A stretch of DNA of 11,504 nucleotides. It comes from Alphaproteobacteria bacterium (lineage in GTDB: Bacteria > Pseudomonadota > Alphaproteobacteria > M2410). Shown here piece after piece: positions 1 through 7,777 of the stretch. The stretch is taken from positions 1 through 11,504 of the forward strand of contig JAJFIN010000275.1 of the NCBI GenBank assembly GCA_021774955.1, given 5' to 3'. The first letter of the stretch is position 1. The number at the start of each line of letters is the position of its first letter. The position numbers and the translations under genes are program-made. The notes beneath the pieces are model-generated. The model worked only from the letters and a program-made list of their open reading frames with translations, made no database searches and was not told where the DNA came from.

Positions 1-1064
1 AATAGATCTTCACTTGCCTCGACAGCCCAAACAATCCGGCGACGCGCTTCCACTTCGCAGAGGCGGGCCTGCTCGTCCAAAAGCCAGGTCTCTATTGTTG
101 GGTCGGCAGCTTTGGCAGCTTTGGTGATTAAGCGCTTTCGAGGTTGGCCCTCTTTGGTCAAAAAGATGCTGAGATATTCTTCATAGTCAGCGTCTTGCAG
201 ATCTGCTTCCAAAAAGTCAGTCAAAACCTGGCTGCTTCGCTGATCGGTTTTTCCGCCCTCAGCGAGGGCATCCACAGCTCGCTTTACATATTGTTTAGCG
301 GCATCAACGGTGCTGAGTGATTGAGAAACCAGCTCCTCATCACTTTCATCAGGAGCAATGTCTACATGGCGGCGCAACGTGGCGCACGCGCCGTCAACCC
401 CTCCTTCTTGGTCGAACCATCGGTTCAGCTTTCCGCGTAACGCAACAACGTGTTCCAGAACGGCGAGCAGGCCGCCAAGGTCAAGGCGCTCGACCAAACG
501 GTCAACAGCCTCCGCAAACGGCGTATCCACCTCTTCGGCAGCCCGCTCAAAGAGATGAAACCGGGCTTCCGCCAAAAGTTCTGTAACATGGCGTTCATCA
601 AGAACAGTAAAGTGAACCGGCACACCGGCTTCGATGGGAAAGCGACCGAGCAAAGACTGGCAAAAAGCATGGATCGTTTGAACTTTAAGCCCACCCGGCG
701 CCTCTAGGGCGCGCGCGAACAAACGGCGCGCAGATATCAATCGCGCGCGTCCTGGCTTCTCGCCTTCCAGCGCTTCAATACGTTGGACCAAGATTTCATC
801 GGACTCTGTCGCCCATTGTCCCAATTGTTGAAACAGGCGGTTGGCCATCTCAGAGGCGGCGGCTTTGGTATAGGTCAGGCACAATATTTTTGACGGGTCA
901 TTGCCTTCAAGCAAAAGCCGCGTGACCCGGTCGGTCAGCACCTTTGTTTTACCGGACCCGGCATTGGCAGATACCCAGGCCGAGCTTAAAGGGTCTGCCG
1001 CCCGTTGCTGTTGATGGATAGTGCGGTTAAGGCGTTCGTCGATGATTGACGCAGTATCTGTCAC
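1..1064 (-). CDS. addA: AddA, helicase-nuclease subunit of double-strand break repair (5' part; runs off left edge)
   Basis: This is the N-terminal part (about 354 residues) of AddA, an SF1A (UvrD/RecB-like) helicase that, with AddB, resects double-strand ends for RecA loading in the cytoplasm. The family is usually about 1,150 residues, so roughly two thirds lies beyond the edge. My translation shows a Q-motif-like QQQRAADP at residues 18-25, Walker A ANAGSGKT at 33-40, motif Ia TYTKAAASEM at 64-73 and the QTIHAFC motif at 129-135, all intact. The frame is open to position 1. The start is GTG at 1064-1062 and shares GTGA with the addB stop (4-nt overlap), preceded by a strong GGAGGA six bases upstream. 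It is last in the tsaE-amgK-murU-addB-addA series. The C-terminal nuclease domain cannot be seen. Identification is confident from motifs and from its place behind addB. Confidence 0.95.
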   Translation of the reverse strand, partial: MTDTASIIDERLNRTIHQQQRAADPLSSAWVSANAGSGKTKVLTDRVTRLLLEGNDPSKILCLTYTKAAASEMANRLFQQLGQWATESDEILVQRIEALEGEKPGRARLISARRLFARALEAPGGLKVQTIHAFCQSLLGRFPIEAGVPVHFTVLDERHVTELLAEARFHLFERAAEEVDTPFAEAVDRLVERLDLGGLLAVLEHVVALRGKLNRWFDQEGGVDGACATLRRHVDIAPDESDEELVSQSLSTVDAAKQYVKRAVDALAEGGKTDQRSSQVLTDFLEADLQDADYEEYLSIFLTKEGQPRKRLITKAAKAADPTIETWLLDEQARLCEVEARRRIVWAVEASEDL

Positions 1065-4000
1065 GCGCCATCCTCCGCACCGTATACAGACCATTCTTTG
1101 ACACGGGCAAGGTGATCATAGGGGCCAGCATAGGCCAAGAACATGGGCCGCAATCGTGAGTGATACGGCGTCTTGGGATTTTCAAATTGTGTGATTCTTG
1201 TCAGCAATCCCGCCTTGGTTTTCTCAAGCAGGTTTTCTTTTGCCGGATCGAATACTTTCTCGACGCCAGCGGGGTCACCCCCTTTGAGCTGCAGGTAAGC
1301 CAAGCGAGATACTTTGTGTGGGCCAATAGTTTCAAAGCCACCGGCTTCAACGATCAGCGCTTCGAGGGGGAGTTGGGGAGAGAGCCCAGAAATAACCTGC
1401 GGTCCAGTAGGGACGCTGCCGGTTTTGTAATCATAGATCGCTACGGCTTCATCAACGAGCTGATCAATGCGATCAGCACGGGCCGTGAGCGTGAAGGTGC
1501 CCTCAGGTGATGGCAGCTCCATACGGCCACTTAACTCCCACCCGATCGGGTGCTGGCTGTTTCTTATTTGTTGTTCGCGCTCAACAAACCATTCAGCCAC
1601 CGCTAAAAACCGGGGCCACCAAAAGACACGAATTTCTGGTCGCGAGGACACTTTTTCAAATACAGATTCACCGATGTCGATGAGATGAGTAAGCGCATTG
1701 GCCGGTAGGTTTCCTTCAGGGTGTTGAGCGATAAATCGTTCCAGGGCTTCATGAATAATAATACCGCGTTCAGCAGCTTCCGGATCGGCATCGATCGGGT
1801 CGAGGCGTTGAAGGCCGAGAATTTTCCGCGCATAGATCGCATAAGGATCACGAATCCAGGTCTCAATTTCCGTGACCGAAAGTTGCCGTGGGCGCGCGTC
1901 AATCGGCGGTCGCGGAAGGGGCTCTGAGATCGGCGAAATTTTGTCCGGTCGATCAAGCACGTTCGACCATCCAAGATAAGGATGGTCTGTGGATAAAAGA
2001 GGGCCACCACCCAGACCCTCTACCATATGTTTCAATCGCATCAGCCAACGCGAGGCAATTGTTGGCGAGCCGCCTGATCGGATGGCGCGCGTGAGCACAA
2101 CGCGTGGCGCGCAAGCCAATTGGGTAAAGTCATGGGCGCTCAAACCAATTCTTCGGTCTGGGCTTGGCAGGTTTAGTGTTTCCCGCATGGGTCGGGACAG
2201 CCATGGATCAACTTCTGATTCTGGCGGCCACACGGTTTCGTTAAGTCCCCCCAAGACAACAACATCGGCGCTTTGAAGGCGTGCTTCCAGCGGACCCCAA
2301 ATGAAAAGCCGTGGATGAAGGCCGTAGCGTGGCCTGACAACCCGGCCCGCCATAAGCTCCTGCAGGAGCCTTATCATCTCCCTTGGGGAAACAGATGAAA
2401 GCGCTTCATGTTCTTGAATGAGCTCAGAAAGAAAGAGCGAAACGTTTTCACCCGCGTCTCCTGCCCAGACGCAATCCGCGCCAGAATTTTCTGGAGTTGT
2501 TGCCAAAGCCTCTGCTGTTTCAACCAGCGCGGCGAGCAAGGTCTCAAATGAAATTGACACCTGCTCATTGAGAGATAAGAGCGGAGAAAGTGCCTGCTCC
2601 AATCGATCAATTGTATCGATCAATTCAGAGTTTTCTCTCCAAAGTTCATTGGCTTGTGAAAGGGCCTCCCGCAATCCGTCGATACCAGGAGCAGGTCGCG
2701 GTCCACGCAGGCAGGCGATTTCGATGGCTGCCATATTGGCGCGCAGCTCGGGTCGCGTGAACCCAATCGTACAAAGAGGATGTTTTAAGAGTGCGAGTAG
2801 TTCGATAGGGGCTAAAGGATCGTCGGCAAGCGTCGCGCTGACAATCAACCGAAGAAAGGCACCTGGAACCGTACGGTCCAGGGGGGTGCCAGCAGAATCA
2901 TCGACCTTTACTTTCCAGCGCGCTAGCTCGGCGGTCACGCGCCTCGCTAACATGCGGTCGGGCGTAACAAGGGCCGCTGTGGCACTTGGATCTTCGAGGG
3001 TCTCGCGCAGGACCAGAGCAATGCTTACAGCTTCCAGATGGGGGTCTGGGGCTTCAATGACGCTCAATCCGGCAAGTCCATCCAGGAGCGCTTTGCCATG
3101 CTTGCCATCAATGAGGGCGCGCCAGCTTTCTGTGGTCTCGGCCGGGCGCAGGGCTTCTTGGATGATGCGGACCCGGCCCGCATTCGTGTCATACGGTTCC
3201 GGCGCCCCCCACGACACGATCTGATCGCGAGTGACGTCCAGTTTGTCGAGGAGCTGCTTTAAGCCTTTTTGTGCATGGGTGTCGTCGAGCGCCCCCCATG
3301 CCTTTTCATCCATGTCTTGATCTAATCCCGGAAGGATCACAGCCCCGTTCGCCAGCCCGAGAACCGCCTTCATTAAAGCTGCCGTTGCTGGCACGGAGCC
3401 GGTCGATCCAGCAATGATCACCGGGTCTTTGGTGTTCTGTTTTTCCAGCGTTTTTGCGTAGGCTCGAATGAGCAGGCTTCGACGCGCCAGAGGGTCAATG
3501 CAATTTTGTGCGGCCAAAATTTCGGGCCATTGCGACGTGATAATCGCCAAGAACTTTAGATTGCGCTGCCAATGTTCTGCAAAACGCTCTGGCGCGAGTT
3601 CCTCAAGTTTGGTCAGTTCAACTTCTTCGGTCTGCGCGACATCTAAAAGATGGGCTAAATCTTTGGCCAGCGCCGCGGCTTGCGAAAACTCAATCGGGGC
3701 AGTTCTGTCACCGGTTTCAAATTCGCGCTGCCCCCACCGCACGATCAGTTGCGCGAGTGTGAGTTGGCGGCGTAGGGCGGGCACTGAAGGCGGGGTGCTC
3801 TCGCCTTCAAACGTTGACATCGCCCCGAGGATGTTTGGGTCTAACTCTTCTTCTGTGGCGTCACCCAGCGGGCGCATCATGGGCAATAGCATGGGCGCAC
3901 CGCCGCCAATTTTGCCAAAGGCTTCATGTAAACTTTGGCCGGCGCGCCGCGTCGGCAGAAGGACGGTGACGCGTCCTAACGCTAATGGATCACTTTCATC

Positions 4001-4093
4001 AGAATAAAGATCAATAAGGCCGTGGGCGAGCGCGTGAGAAAAATTCACGCTGGGAGGTATCGTATATACGTTGTCTTTTCTACCGCCCGTCAT
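1061..4093 (-). CDS. addB: AddB, PD-(D/E)XK nuclease subunit of the AddAB double-strand break repair complex
   Basis: The 1,010-residue protein matches the alphaproteobacterial AddB type: an N-terminal helicase-like half and a C-terminal RecB-type nuclease. It starts with a segment containing VYTIPPSVNF, followed by LLPTRRAG near residues 44-52, where an active helicase would have Walker A; no GxGKT is present, so the helicase half is probably structural. A UvrD-C-like segment (VLGGLNETVWPP) lies near residue 612. The nuclease domain (about 737-1000) has H781 in GIIIHEALE, D874 in ADRID, and D888/K890 in YDYKTG, the expected catalytic set. The cysteines that hold the Fe-S cluster in Bacillus AddB are missing: D749 stands at the expected first position and there is none near the C-terminus. 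The ATG at 4093 overlaps murU by 14 nt; its Shine-Dalgarno is weak, suggesting coupling. The stop overlaps addA. Confidence 0.95.
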   Translation of the reverse strand: MTGGRKDNVYTIPPSVNFSHALAHGLIDLYSDESDPLALGRVTVLLPTRRAGQSLHEAFGKIGGGAPMLLPMMRPLGDATEEELDPNILGAMSTFEGESTPPSVPALRRQLTLAQLIVRWGQREFETGDRTAPIEFSQAAALAKDLAHLLDVAQTEEVELTKLEELAPERFAEHWQRNLKFLAIITSQWPEILAAQNCIDPLARRSLLIRAYAKTLEKQNTKDPVIIAGSTGSVPATAALMKAVLGLANGAVILPGLDQDMDEKAWGALDDTHAQKGLKQLLDKLDVTRDQIVSWGAPEPYDTNAGRVRIIQEALRPAETTESWRALIDGKHGKALLDGLAGLSVIEAPDPHLEAVSIALVLRETLEDPSATAALVTPDRMLARRVTAELARWKVKVDDSAGTPLDRTVPGAFLRLIVSATLADDPLAPIELLALLKHPLCTIGFTRPELRANMAAIEIACLRGPRPAPGIDGLREALSQANELWRENSELIDTIDRLEQALSPLLSLNEQVSISFETLLAALVETAEALATTPENSGADCVWAGDAGENVSLFLSELIQEHEALSSVSPREMIRLLQELMAGRVVRPRYGLHPRLFIWGPLEARLQSADVVVLGGLNETVWPPESEVDPWLSRPMRETLNLPSPDRRIGLSAHDFTQLACAPRVVLTRAIRSGGSPTIASRWLMRLKHMVEGLGGGPLLSTDHPYLGWSNVLDRPDKISPISEPLPRPPIDARPRQLSVTEIETWIRDPYAIYARKILGLQRLDPIDADPEAAERGIIIHEALERFIAQHPEGNLPANALTHLIDIGESVFEKVSSRPEIRVFWWPRFLAVAEWFVEREQQIRNSQHPIGWELSGRMELPSPEGTFTLTARADRIDQLVDEAVAIYDYKTGSVPTGPQVISGLSPQLPLEALIVEAGGFETIGPHKVSRLAYLQLKGGDPAGVEKVFDPAKENLLEKTKAGLLTRITQFENPKTPYHSRLRPMFLAYAGPYDHLARVKEWSVYGAEDGA
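1071..1076 (-). promoter_or_regulatory. Ribosome binding site of addA inside the addB 3' end
   Basis: GGAGGA read on the minus strand lies six bases before the GTG at 1064 and within the last codons of addB. It is a near-perfect Shine-Dalgarno sequence and decides the GTG start over any later codon. It also suggests that addA is re-initiated by ribosomes finishing addB, which fits a 1:1 AddAB heterodimer. Confidence 0.75.
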
Positions 4094-4811
4094 TGTCCGG
4101 TTGCTTTTCTAGCAGAGCTTCGGCATGTTTCAACCCCTCAGCCGAGCCCACATGCATCCACGTTCCATCAAGGCAAACGCCATAGAGCCGCTTATTGCTG
4201 ATCAACCGGTCCCATATGAGATTAGTTGAAAATGCCCCATCCGGCGTATCTTCAAAGGCCCGCGGATGAATAAGCTGCACACCGGCCCAAACGTAAGCAG
4301 TGCTTTGATTGTCGAGCCGTGTGAGATGGCCCGCTTCGTCTATAGAAAAATCACCGGTACCATCATAACCAGTGCACTTGGACAGGGGTGCGACAAGCAT
4401 CAACGCGTCCATGACGTCACCGTTCCACGCTTCTGCCAAAGATTTCAGCGCCGACCCACTATCTTCGATCCAAATAGCATCGCTGTTGTGAGTAAAAAAC
4501 GGCTCACCCCCGAAATGAGAAAGCGCATTCTTGACCCCACCACCGGTATCAAGCAGACAATCTGTCTCCTCAGAGAGGATAATATTTGGATGAGACCGCA
4601 TTGCCAGATGGCTGCGCAGCATATCAGCTTTGTAGTGAACGTTGACTACAACATCTTCAACATCAGCCGTGCCAAGACGATCGAGCGCGCGATCAATGAG
4701 CGTGCGTCCAAGAACTTCCACCAAGGGCTTGGGACGATCGCTAGCATGAGAACGCATTCTCTTGCCGAGACCGGCCGCCAGGATCATGGCGCGTTTTACT
4801 TCAAGTGCCAT
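4080..4811 (-). CDS. murU: MurU-like nucleotidyltransferase (MurNAc-1-phosphate uridylyltransferase)
   Basis: This 243-residue protein is of the nucleotidyl transferase family (GlmU/RmlA-like Rossmann fold). The signature is near the N-terminus: ILAAGLGKRM at residues 10-19, then P27-K28. LLDTGGGV at 87-94 is the sugar/nucleotide loop, D111 in HNSD is a likely metal ligand, and GTWMHVGS at 216-223 closes the active site. In Pseudomonas, MurU converts MurNAc-1-phosphate to UDP-MurNAc in an anabolic recycling route that bypasses de novo (fosfomycin-sensitive) synthesis. The adjacent amgK supplies its substrate, which supports this role over other sugar-1-phosphate transferases. I chose the ATG at 4811 because GAGGG lies nine bases upstream and the product then begins just before the nucleotide motif; a longer in-frame start at 4877 adds 22 unlikely residues. 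It overlaps amgK by 11 nt and addB by 14 nt. Exact sugar specificity is inferred. Confidence 0.85.
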   Translation of the reverse strand: MALEVKRAMILAAGLGKRMRSHASDRPKPLVEVLGRTLIDRALDRLGTADVEDVVVNVHYKADMLRSHLAMRSHPNIILSEETDCLLDTGGGVKNALSHFGGEPFFTHNSDAIWIEDSGSALKSLAEAWNGDVMDALMLVAPLSKCTGYDGTGDFSIDEAGHLTRLDNQSTAYVWAGVQLIHPRAFEDTPDGAFSTNLIWDRLISNKRLYGVCLDGTWMHVGSAEGLKHAEALLEKQPDNDGR

Positions 4812-5934
4812 TTTGGATCGCCCTCGTTCTATTCTCGTGCGGAAAATTACGGTCGAACCAGGCTTTATAATCTGCAAGCGCCGGGTGGGCGAGATTGCGT
4901 TCCATGTATTCCCAAACGCGCGGCAAATGTTTCAGATAAGATTTTTTTCCGTCGCGCTTCCACAATCGACAAAAAATTCCGAACAATTTGGTGTTTCGCT
5001 GCGCCCCGAGCGACGCATAGGCTTGCAAAAAGGCGTCCGGTTCAACACCGGAGCTCTCAGTATAATGTTTCAACAGACGTTGCTCGAGGGCCGCAGGCAC
5101 GGTCCGCCTTGCGTCTTGGAGCAGGGACACCAGATCGTAGGCCGGGTGGCTCAGCAAGCCGTCCTGGAAGTCGATGATACCGACCCCCTGCACGCCCTGG
5201 CGTTGGGGCAGCAACAGCAAATTAGGTGAATGATAGTCACGCAAGGCAAGGGCGGTTTGAACACTAGCGTCACCAACTTGTTTAATGATCTCGGTCCAAA
5301 TGCCGTGAAAACGCTCCAGCTCTTCAGCGGCGAGGGGATCTTCAAGTTGAACCGGGACAAACCATTCCGGTAGAAGATCGACCTCGATCTGCAAAGCGCC
5401 GGCATCATACCGCGGCAAGACATATTGCGTTCCATCCGGCAGCGGCAATTGTTTCGGCGCGTTTTGCTGATGAAAAGCTACCAGACAATCAACCGCGGCC
5501 AAATAAAGTTCCGCCTCTTCCTTTGCAGGATCTGAAGCGGCCTCGATCAGTGATCCGAAAACACCGTCGCCGAGATTTTCAAGCAGCAAAAACCCGCGCT
5601 CAAAGTCATAAGCCCAGAGTTCCGGCGCGCTAAACCCCAGCGCTAATAGATGATTGCCAATCGCCGCAAACGGCCGACAGTCATGCGCCAGATGTGCGAT
5701 ATCACCATAAGATTTACCGTGGCTCTCAAGCGTCGTGTCGAGCGGGTCGGGCGGTGCGTCCATCAACACGGCGCATTTGCCATCCGGTCGAGTCAGGCGT
5801 TCATAGCGGCGATGAGACGCGTCTCCCGCTAAATGCGCACGCGCGGCTTTGTCCCACGCGCACGACGAAAGAAAAGCCCGCAGCTCAGTATCGCGCGCTT
5901 CACCGATGCCAAACTTATCATCCCAAGTGCTCAA
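4801..5934 (-). CDS. amgK: AmgK-like aminoglycoside phosphotransferase-family kinase (MurNAc/GlcNAc anomeric kinase)
   Basis: The 377-residue protein belongs to the APH/choline kinase fold. It shows GDASHRRYER at 37-46 (nucleotide-binding strand region), LLLENLGDG at 116-124 (hinge), the catalytic loop LRDYHSPN at 231-238 (D233, N238) and IDFQDG at 254-259 (metal-binding D255). The DYHxxN version of the catalytic loop is typical of the AmgK group. AmgK phosphorylates C1 of recycled MurNAc or GlcNAc in the cytoplasm, and MurU then makes UDP-MurNAc; the next gene looks like murU. The start appears to be TTG at 5934, preceded by GGGAAG (5946-5941) and inside the tsaE 3' end (17-nt overlap). No ATG or GTG follows in frame before the kinase core. 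In several alphaproteobacteria I recall this domain fused to TsaE; here they are in different frames. The substrate is inferred from family and neighbour. Confidence 0.85.
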   Translation of the reverse strand: MSTWDDKFGIGEARDTELRAFLSSCAWDKAARAHLAGDASHRRYERLTRPDGKCAVLMDAPPDPLDTTLESHGKSYGDIAHLAHDCRPFAAIGNHLLALGFSAPELWAYDFERGFLLLENLGDGVFGSLIEAASDPAKEEAELYLAAVDCLVAFHQQNAPKQLPLPDGTQYVLPRYDAGALQIEVDLLPEWFVPVQLEDPLAAEELERFHGIWTEIIKQVGDASVQTALALRDYHSPNLLLLPQRQGVQGVGIIDFQDGLLSHPAYDLVSLLQDARRTVPAALEQRLLKHYTESSGVEPDAFLQAYASLGAQRNTKLFGIFCRLWKRDGKKSYLKHLPRVWEYMERNLAHPALADYKAWFDRNFPHENRTRAIQNGT

Positions 5935-6376
5935 GTCGGTCTTCCCAATTCTTGCCGCCGGTGAAGCTAACCTCGCGTCCAGGCTCGCGGATTGTCAACT
6001 CGAGGGTCAAACGGTCCTCAGGTAATAGCTCAAGCGCGCGCTCCGGCCATTCGATCAAAACTAGCCCTTCATTTAAAGCGTCCTCAAACCCAAGCTCCCA
6101 AATTTCAGCCGCACGCTCTAGGCGGTACAAATCAAAATGCCACACGGTGAGAGCCTCAAAATCATAGGTCTGGACCAGCGTGAATGTCGGGCTCGGAACC
6201 TCCATTGGCTCGCTCGTGTTCGAAAGAGCCTGGATCAATCCGCGCGCCAAACAGGTCTTGCCCGCGCCTAATTCTCCCTTGAGAGCAATGACATCGCCGG
6301 TCTTCACGACCTGAGCCAGAGCGTGGCCCAGAGCAATGGTGGCAGTTTCATCGGCTAAAAAAACAACTTTATGCAT
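5918..6376 (-). CDS. tsaE: TsaE, ATPase of the tRNA t6A37 threonylcarbamoyl transfer complex
   Basis: TsaE is a small P-loop ATPase that binds TsaB-TsaD and permits repeated cycles of threonylcarbamoyl transfer to A37 of ANN-decoding tRNAs. With the start used here it has 152 residues, the usual family length. Walker A GELGAGKT is at 34-41, the conserved SPTF is just after, then a VWHFDLYRL strand and the characteristic LVLIEWPER segment. I prefer the ATG at 6376 because the protein then begins directly with the first conserved strand. An in-frame ATG at 6442 would add a basic 22-residue extension; neither start has a good Shine-Dalgarno, so the choice is open. It is the first gene of the overlapping minus-strand operon and its stop lies within amgK. 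tsaB and tsaD are not in the window. Function is confident, start uncertain. Confidence 0.92.
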   Translation of the reverse strand: MHKVVFLADETATIALGHALAQVVKTGDVIALKGELGAGKTCLARGLIQALSNTSEPMEVPSPTFTLVQTYDFEALTVWHFDLYRLERAAEIWELGFEDALNEGLVLIEWPERALELLPEDRLTLELTIREPGREVSFTGGKNWEDRLEHLG

Positions 6377-6469
6377 GATTCGGTGTGTATGGCTCACTTT
6401 GACGCGTTTTATAGACTTGATTCCCAATGGATGCTTAGACATTTTAACCCGCGCAGCGACCCGAGTTAT

Positions 6470-6497
6470 ATGATAAAGGCTCGGGCCAATTCATCAA
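6470..6497 (-). promoter_or_regulatory. Candidate sigma70-type promoter for the tsaE-amgK-murU-addB-addA operon
   Basis: On the minus strand TTGATG (6497-6492) and TATCAT (6475-6470) are separated by 16 bases, placing a start of transcription near 6462, upstream of both possible tsaE starts. The -10 area sits in a near-palindrome, TTATATGATAA at 6466-6476, whose plus-strand reading TATGAT (6469-6474) could serve the divergent ferredoxin reductase gene, although I see no good -35 for that direction. GANTC sites (CcrM methylation in many alphaproteobacteria) lie at 6377-6381 and 6419-6423. This rests on pattern matching only. Confidence 0.35.
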
Positions 6498-6507
6498 TGA
6501 ACGGCAA

Positions 6508-7737
6508 ATGTCCATGGGCGAGAATTTTGTGATCATAGGAGCAGGCCATGCCGCGGGCCAGGCCGTGGCATCCTTGCGTTCAGGAGGCCATGAAGGATCG
6601 ATCACGCTCATTGGTGAGGAGCCTTATATTCCCTATCAACGCCCGCCGCTTTCTAAGGCGTTTTTGGCTGGCGAGCTGGGCATCGAGCGGGTCTATTTCA
6701 AACCGCCGGAATTTTATGACACCGCCAAAGCCGACCTTCGTTTAGGCACTTTGGTGAACAAAATCGACCGCGCCAGCAAGTCCCTCACGCTAAGCGATGG
6801 CGAGACGCTGGCCTATGACAAATTGCTGCTCACCACCGGCAGCCGCGTGCGCAAGCTCAATTGCCCGGGCGCTGATCTCGAAGGCGTGACTTATCTGCGC
6901 ACCATTGATGATGTGGAGATCATCAAGAAATATTTTGCCCCTGGGAAAACGGTAATCATTGTCGGCGCTGGCTATATCGGGCTCGAAGTCGCAGCTGTGG
7001 CACGCAAGCACGGTCTAAATGTCAAAGTTATTGAGATGGAAGACCGCGTCCTAGCGCGTGTCACCAGCCCTGAAGTCTCACAATTCTTCCATGACGTACA
7101 TACCGACGCCGGTGTTGAGATCCATTATGGTCAAGCGGTTTCAGCCTTCGAAGGCGATGGTCAGGTGCGCAAAGTAATAACCCAGTCGGGCGATACCTTT
7201 GATGCCGACCTGGTCGTTGCCGGCATTGGCATCCTCCCCAATATCGAGCTTGCCGAAGCGGCAGGGCTAGCGTGTGAAAATGGTATTGTTGTTGACGAAT
7301 TTGCCCGCACAGACGACGAAGCGGTATTTTCCGCCGGTGATTGCACCAATCATCCGAGCAAAGTTTACGGCCGGCGTATTCGTCTTGAATCTGTGCACAA
7401 TGCATTGGAGCAAGCAAAAAGTGCGGCGTCAGCAATGTGCGGGACGCTCAAAGAATATGATCAAGTGCCGTGGTTTTGGTCAGACCAATATGACCTCAAA
7501 TTACAAATTGCCGGATTGAGCCAGGGTTATGATGAAGTCGTTGTCCGTGGAGATCCTTCAGCCCGAAAATTTGCCGCTTTCTATTTGAAAGACGGCGTGC
7601 TCATTGCGGTTGATGCCGTCAACTCTGCACCAGAATTTATGTTGAGCAAAAAACTCATCGCGGATAAAGCATCGGTGGCACCCGAACGACTTGCCGATAC
7701 ATCGATCTCCATCAAAGAGATCATGACCAAACAATAA
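6508..7737 (+). CDS. FAD/NAD(P)H-dependent ferredoxin reductase (putidaredoxin/rhodocoxin reductase type)
   Basis: The 409-residue protein passes electrons from NAD(P)H through FAD to a [2Fe-2S] ferredoxin in the cytoplasm. It has the full family layout: an FAD Rossmann motif VIIGAGHAAG at 8-17, PYQRPPLSK at 42-50, TTGSRVR at 109-115, a second Rossmann motif for the pyridine nucleotide VGAGYIGLE at 152-160, SAGDCT at 275-280 contacting FAD, and a C-terminal reductase domain with PWFWSDQYD at 321-329. E176 at the end of the second strand of the NAD domain suggests preference for NADH. Length is normal. ATG at 6508 (alternative ATG 6514) has no clear Shine-Dalgarno. The ferredoxin gene follows after 40 bases, its probable redox partner. 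No P450, Rieske oxygenase or other terminal acceptor lies nearby, so the pathway is unknown. Relatives include ThcD and CamA, but orthology to either is not claimed. Confidence 0.93.
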   Translation: MSMGENFVIIGAGHAAGQAVASLRSGGHEGSITLIGEEPYIPYQRPPLSKAFLAGELGIERVYFKPPEFYDTAKADLRLGTLVNKIDRASKSLTLSDGETLAYDKLLLTTGSRVRKLNCPGADLEGVTYLRTIDDVEIIKKYFAPGKTVIIVGAGYIGLEVAAVARKHGLNVKVIEMEDRVLARVTSPEVSQFFHDVHTDAGVEIHYGQAVSAFEGDGQVRKVITQSGDTFDADLVVAGIGILPNIELAEAAGLACENGIVVDEFARTDDEAVFSAGDCTNHPSKVYGRRIRLESVHNALEQAKSAASAMCGTLKEYDQVPWFWSDQYDLKLQIAGLSQGYDEVVVRGDPSARKFAAFYLKDGVLIAVDAVNSAPEFMLSKKLIADKASVAPERLADTSISIKEIMTKQ

Positions 7738-7763
7738 TTTATCAATCAAGCATGGAACTAATT

Positions 7764-7768
7764 AGGAG
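7764..7768 (+). promoter_or_regulatory. Ribosome binding site of the ferredoxin gene
   Basis: AGGAG lies nine bases before the GTG at 7778, in the 40-base gap after the reductase stop. It supports the GTG start, which begins the protein exactly where this family normally begins (MAKITYV-like). It also shows that the ferredoxin is translated independently and probably more strongly than the reductase. Confidence 0.7.
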
Positions 7769-7777
7769 CAGATAAAC

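Noticed and set aside
105..122. Tandem duplication of GGCAGCTTT
   Set aside because: It lies within addA and encodes KAAKAA. A two-copy nine-base repeat in coding sequence needs no special explanation.
2418..3224. Plus-strand open frame of 268 codons
   Set aside because: It is antisense to addB and its product is rich in S, R and A, as expected from a shadow frame of a real gene.
4266..5177. Plus-strand open frame of 303 codons
   Set aside because: It lies antisense to murU and amgK, both of which have complete catalytic motifs. Its translation has no recognisable motif and no good ribosome binding site.
6377..6442. N-terminal extension of TsaE from the ATG at 6442
   Set aside because: It would add a basic stretch not typical of TsaE, and the 6376 start gives the normal family length. 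It is kept only as an alternative because neither start has a strong Shine-Dalgarno.
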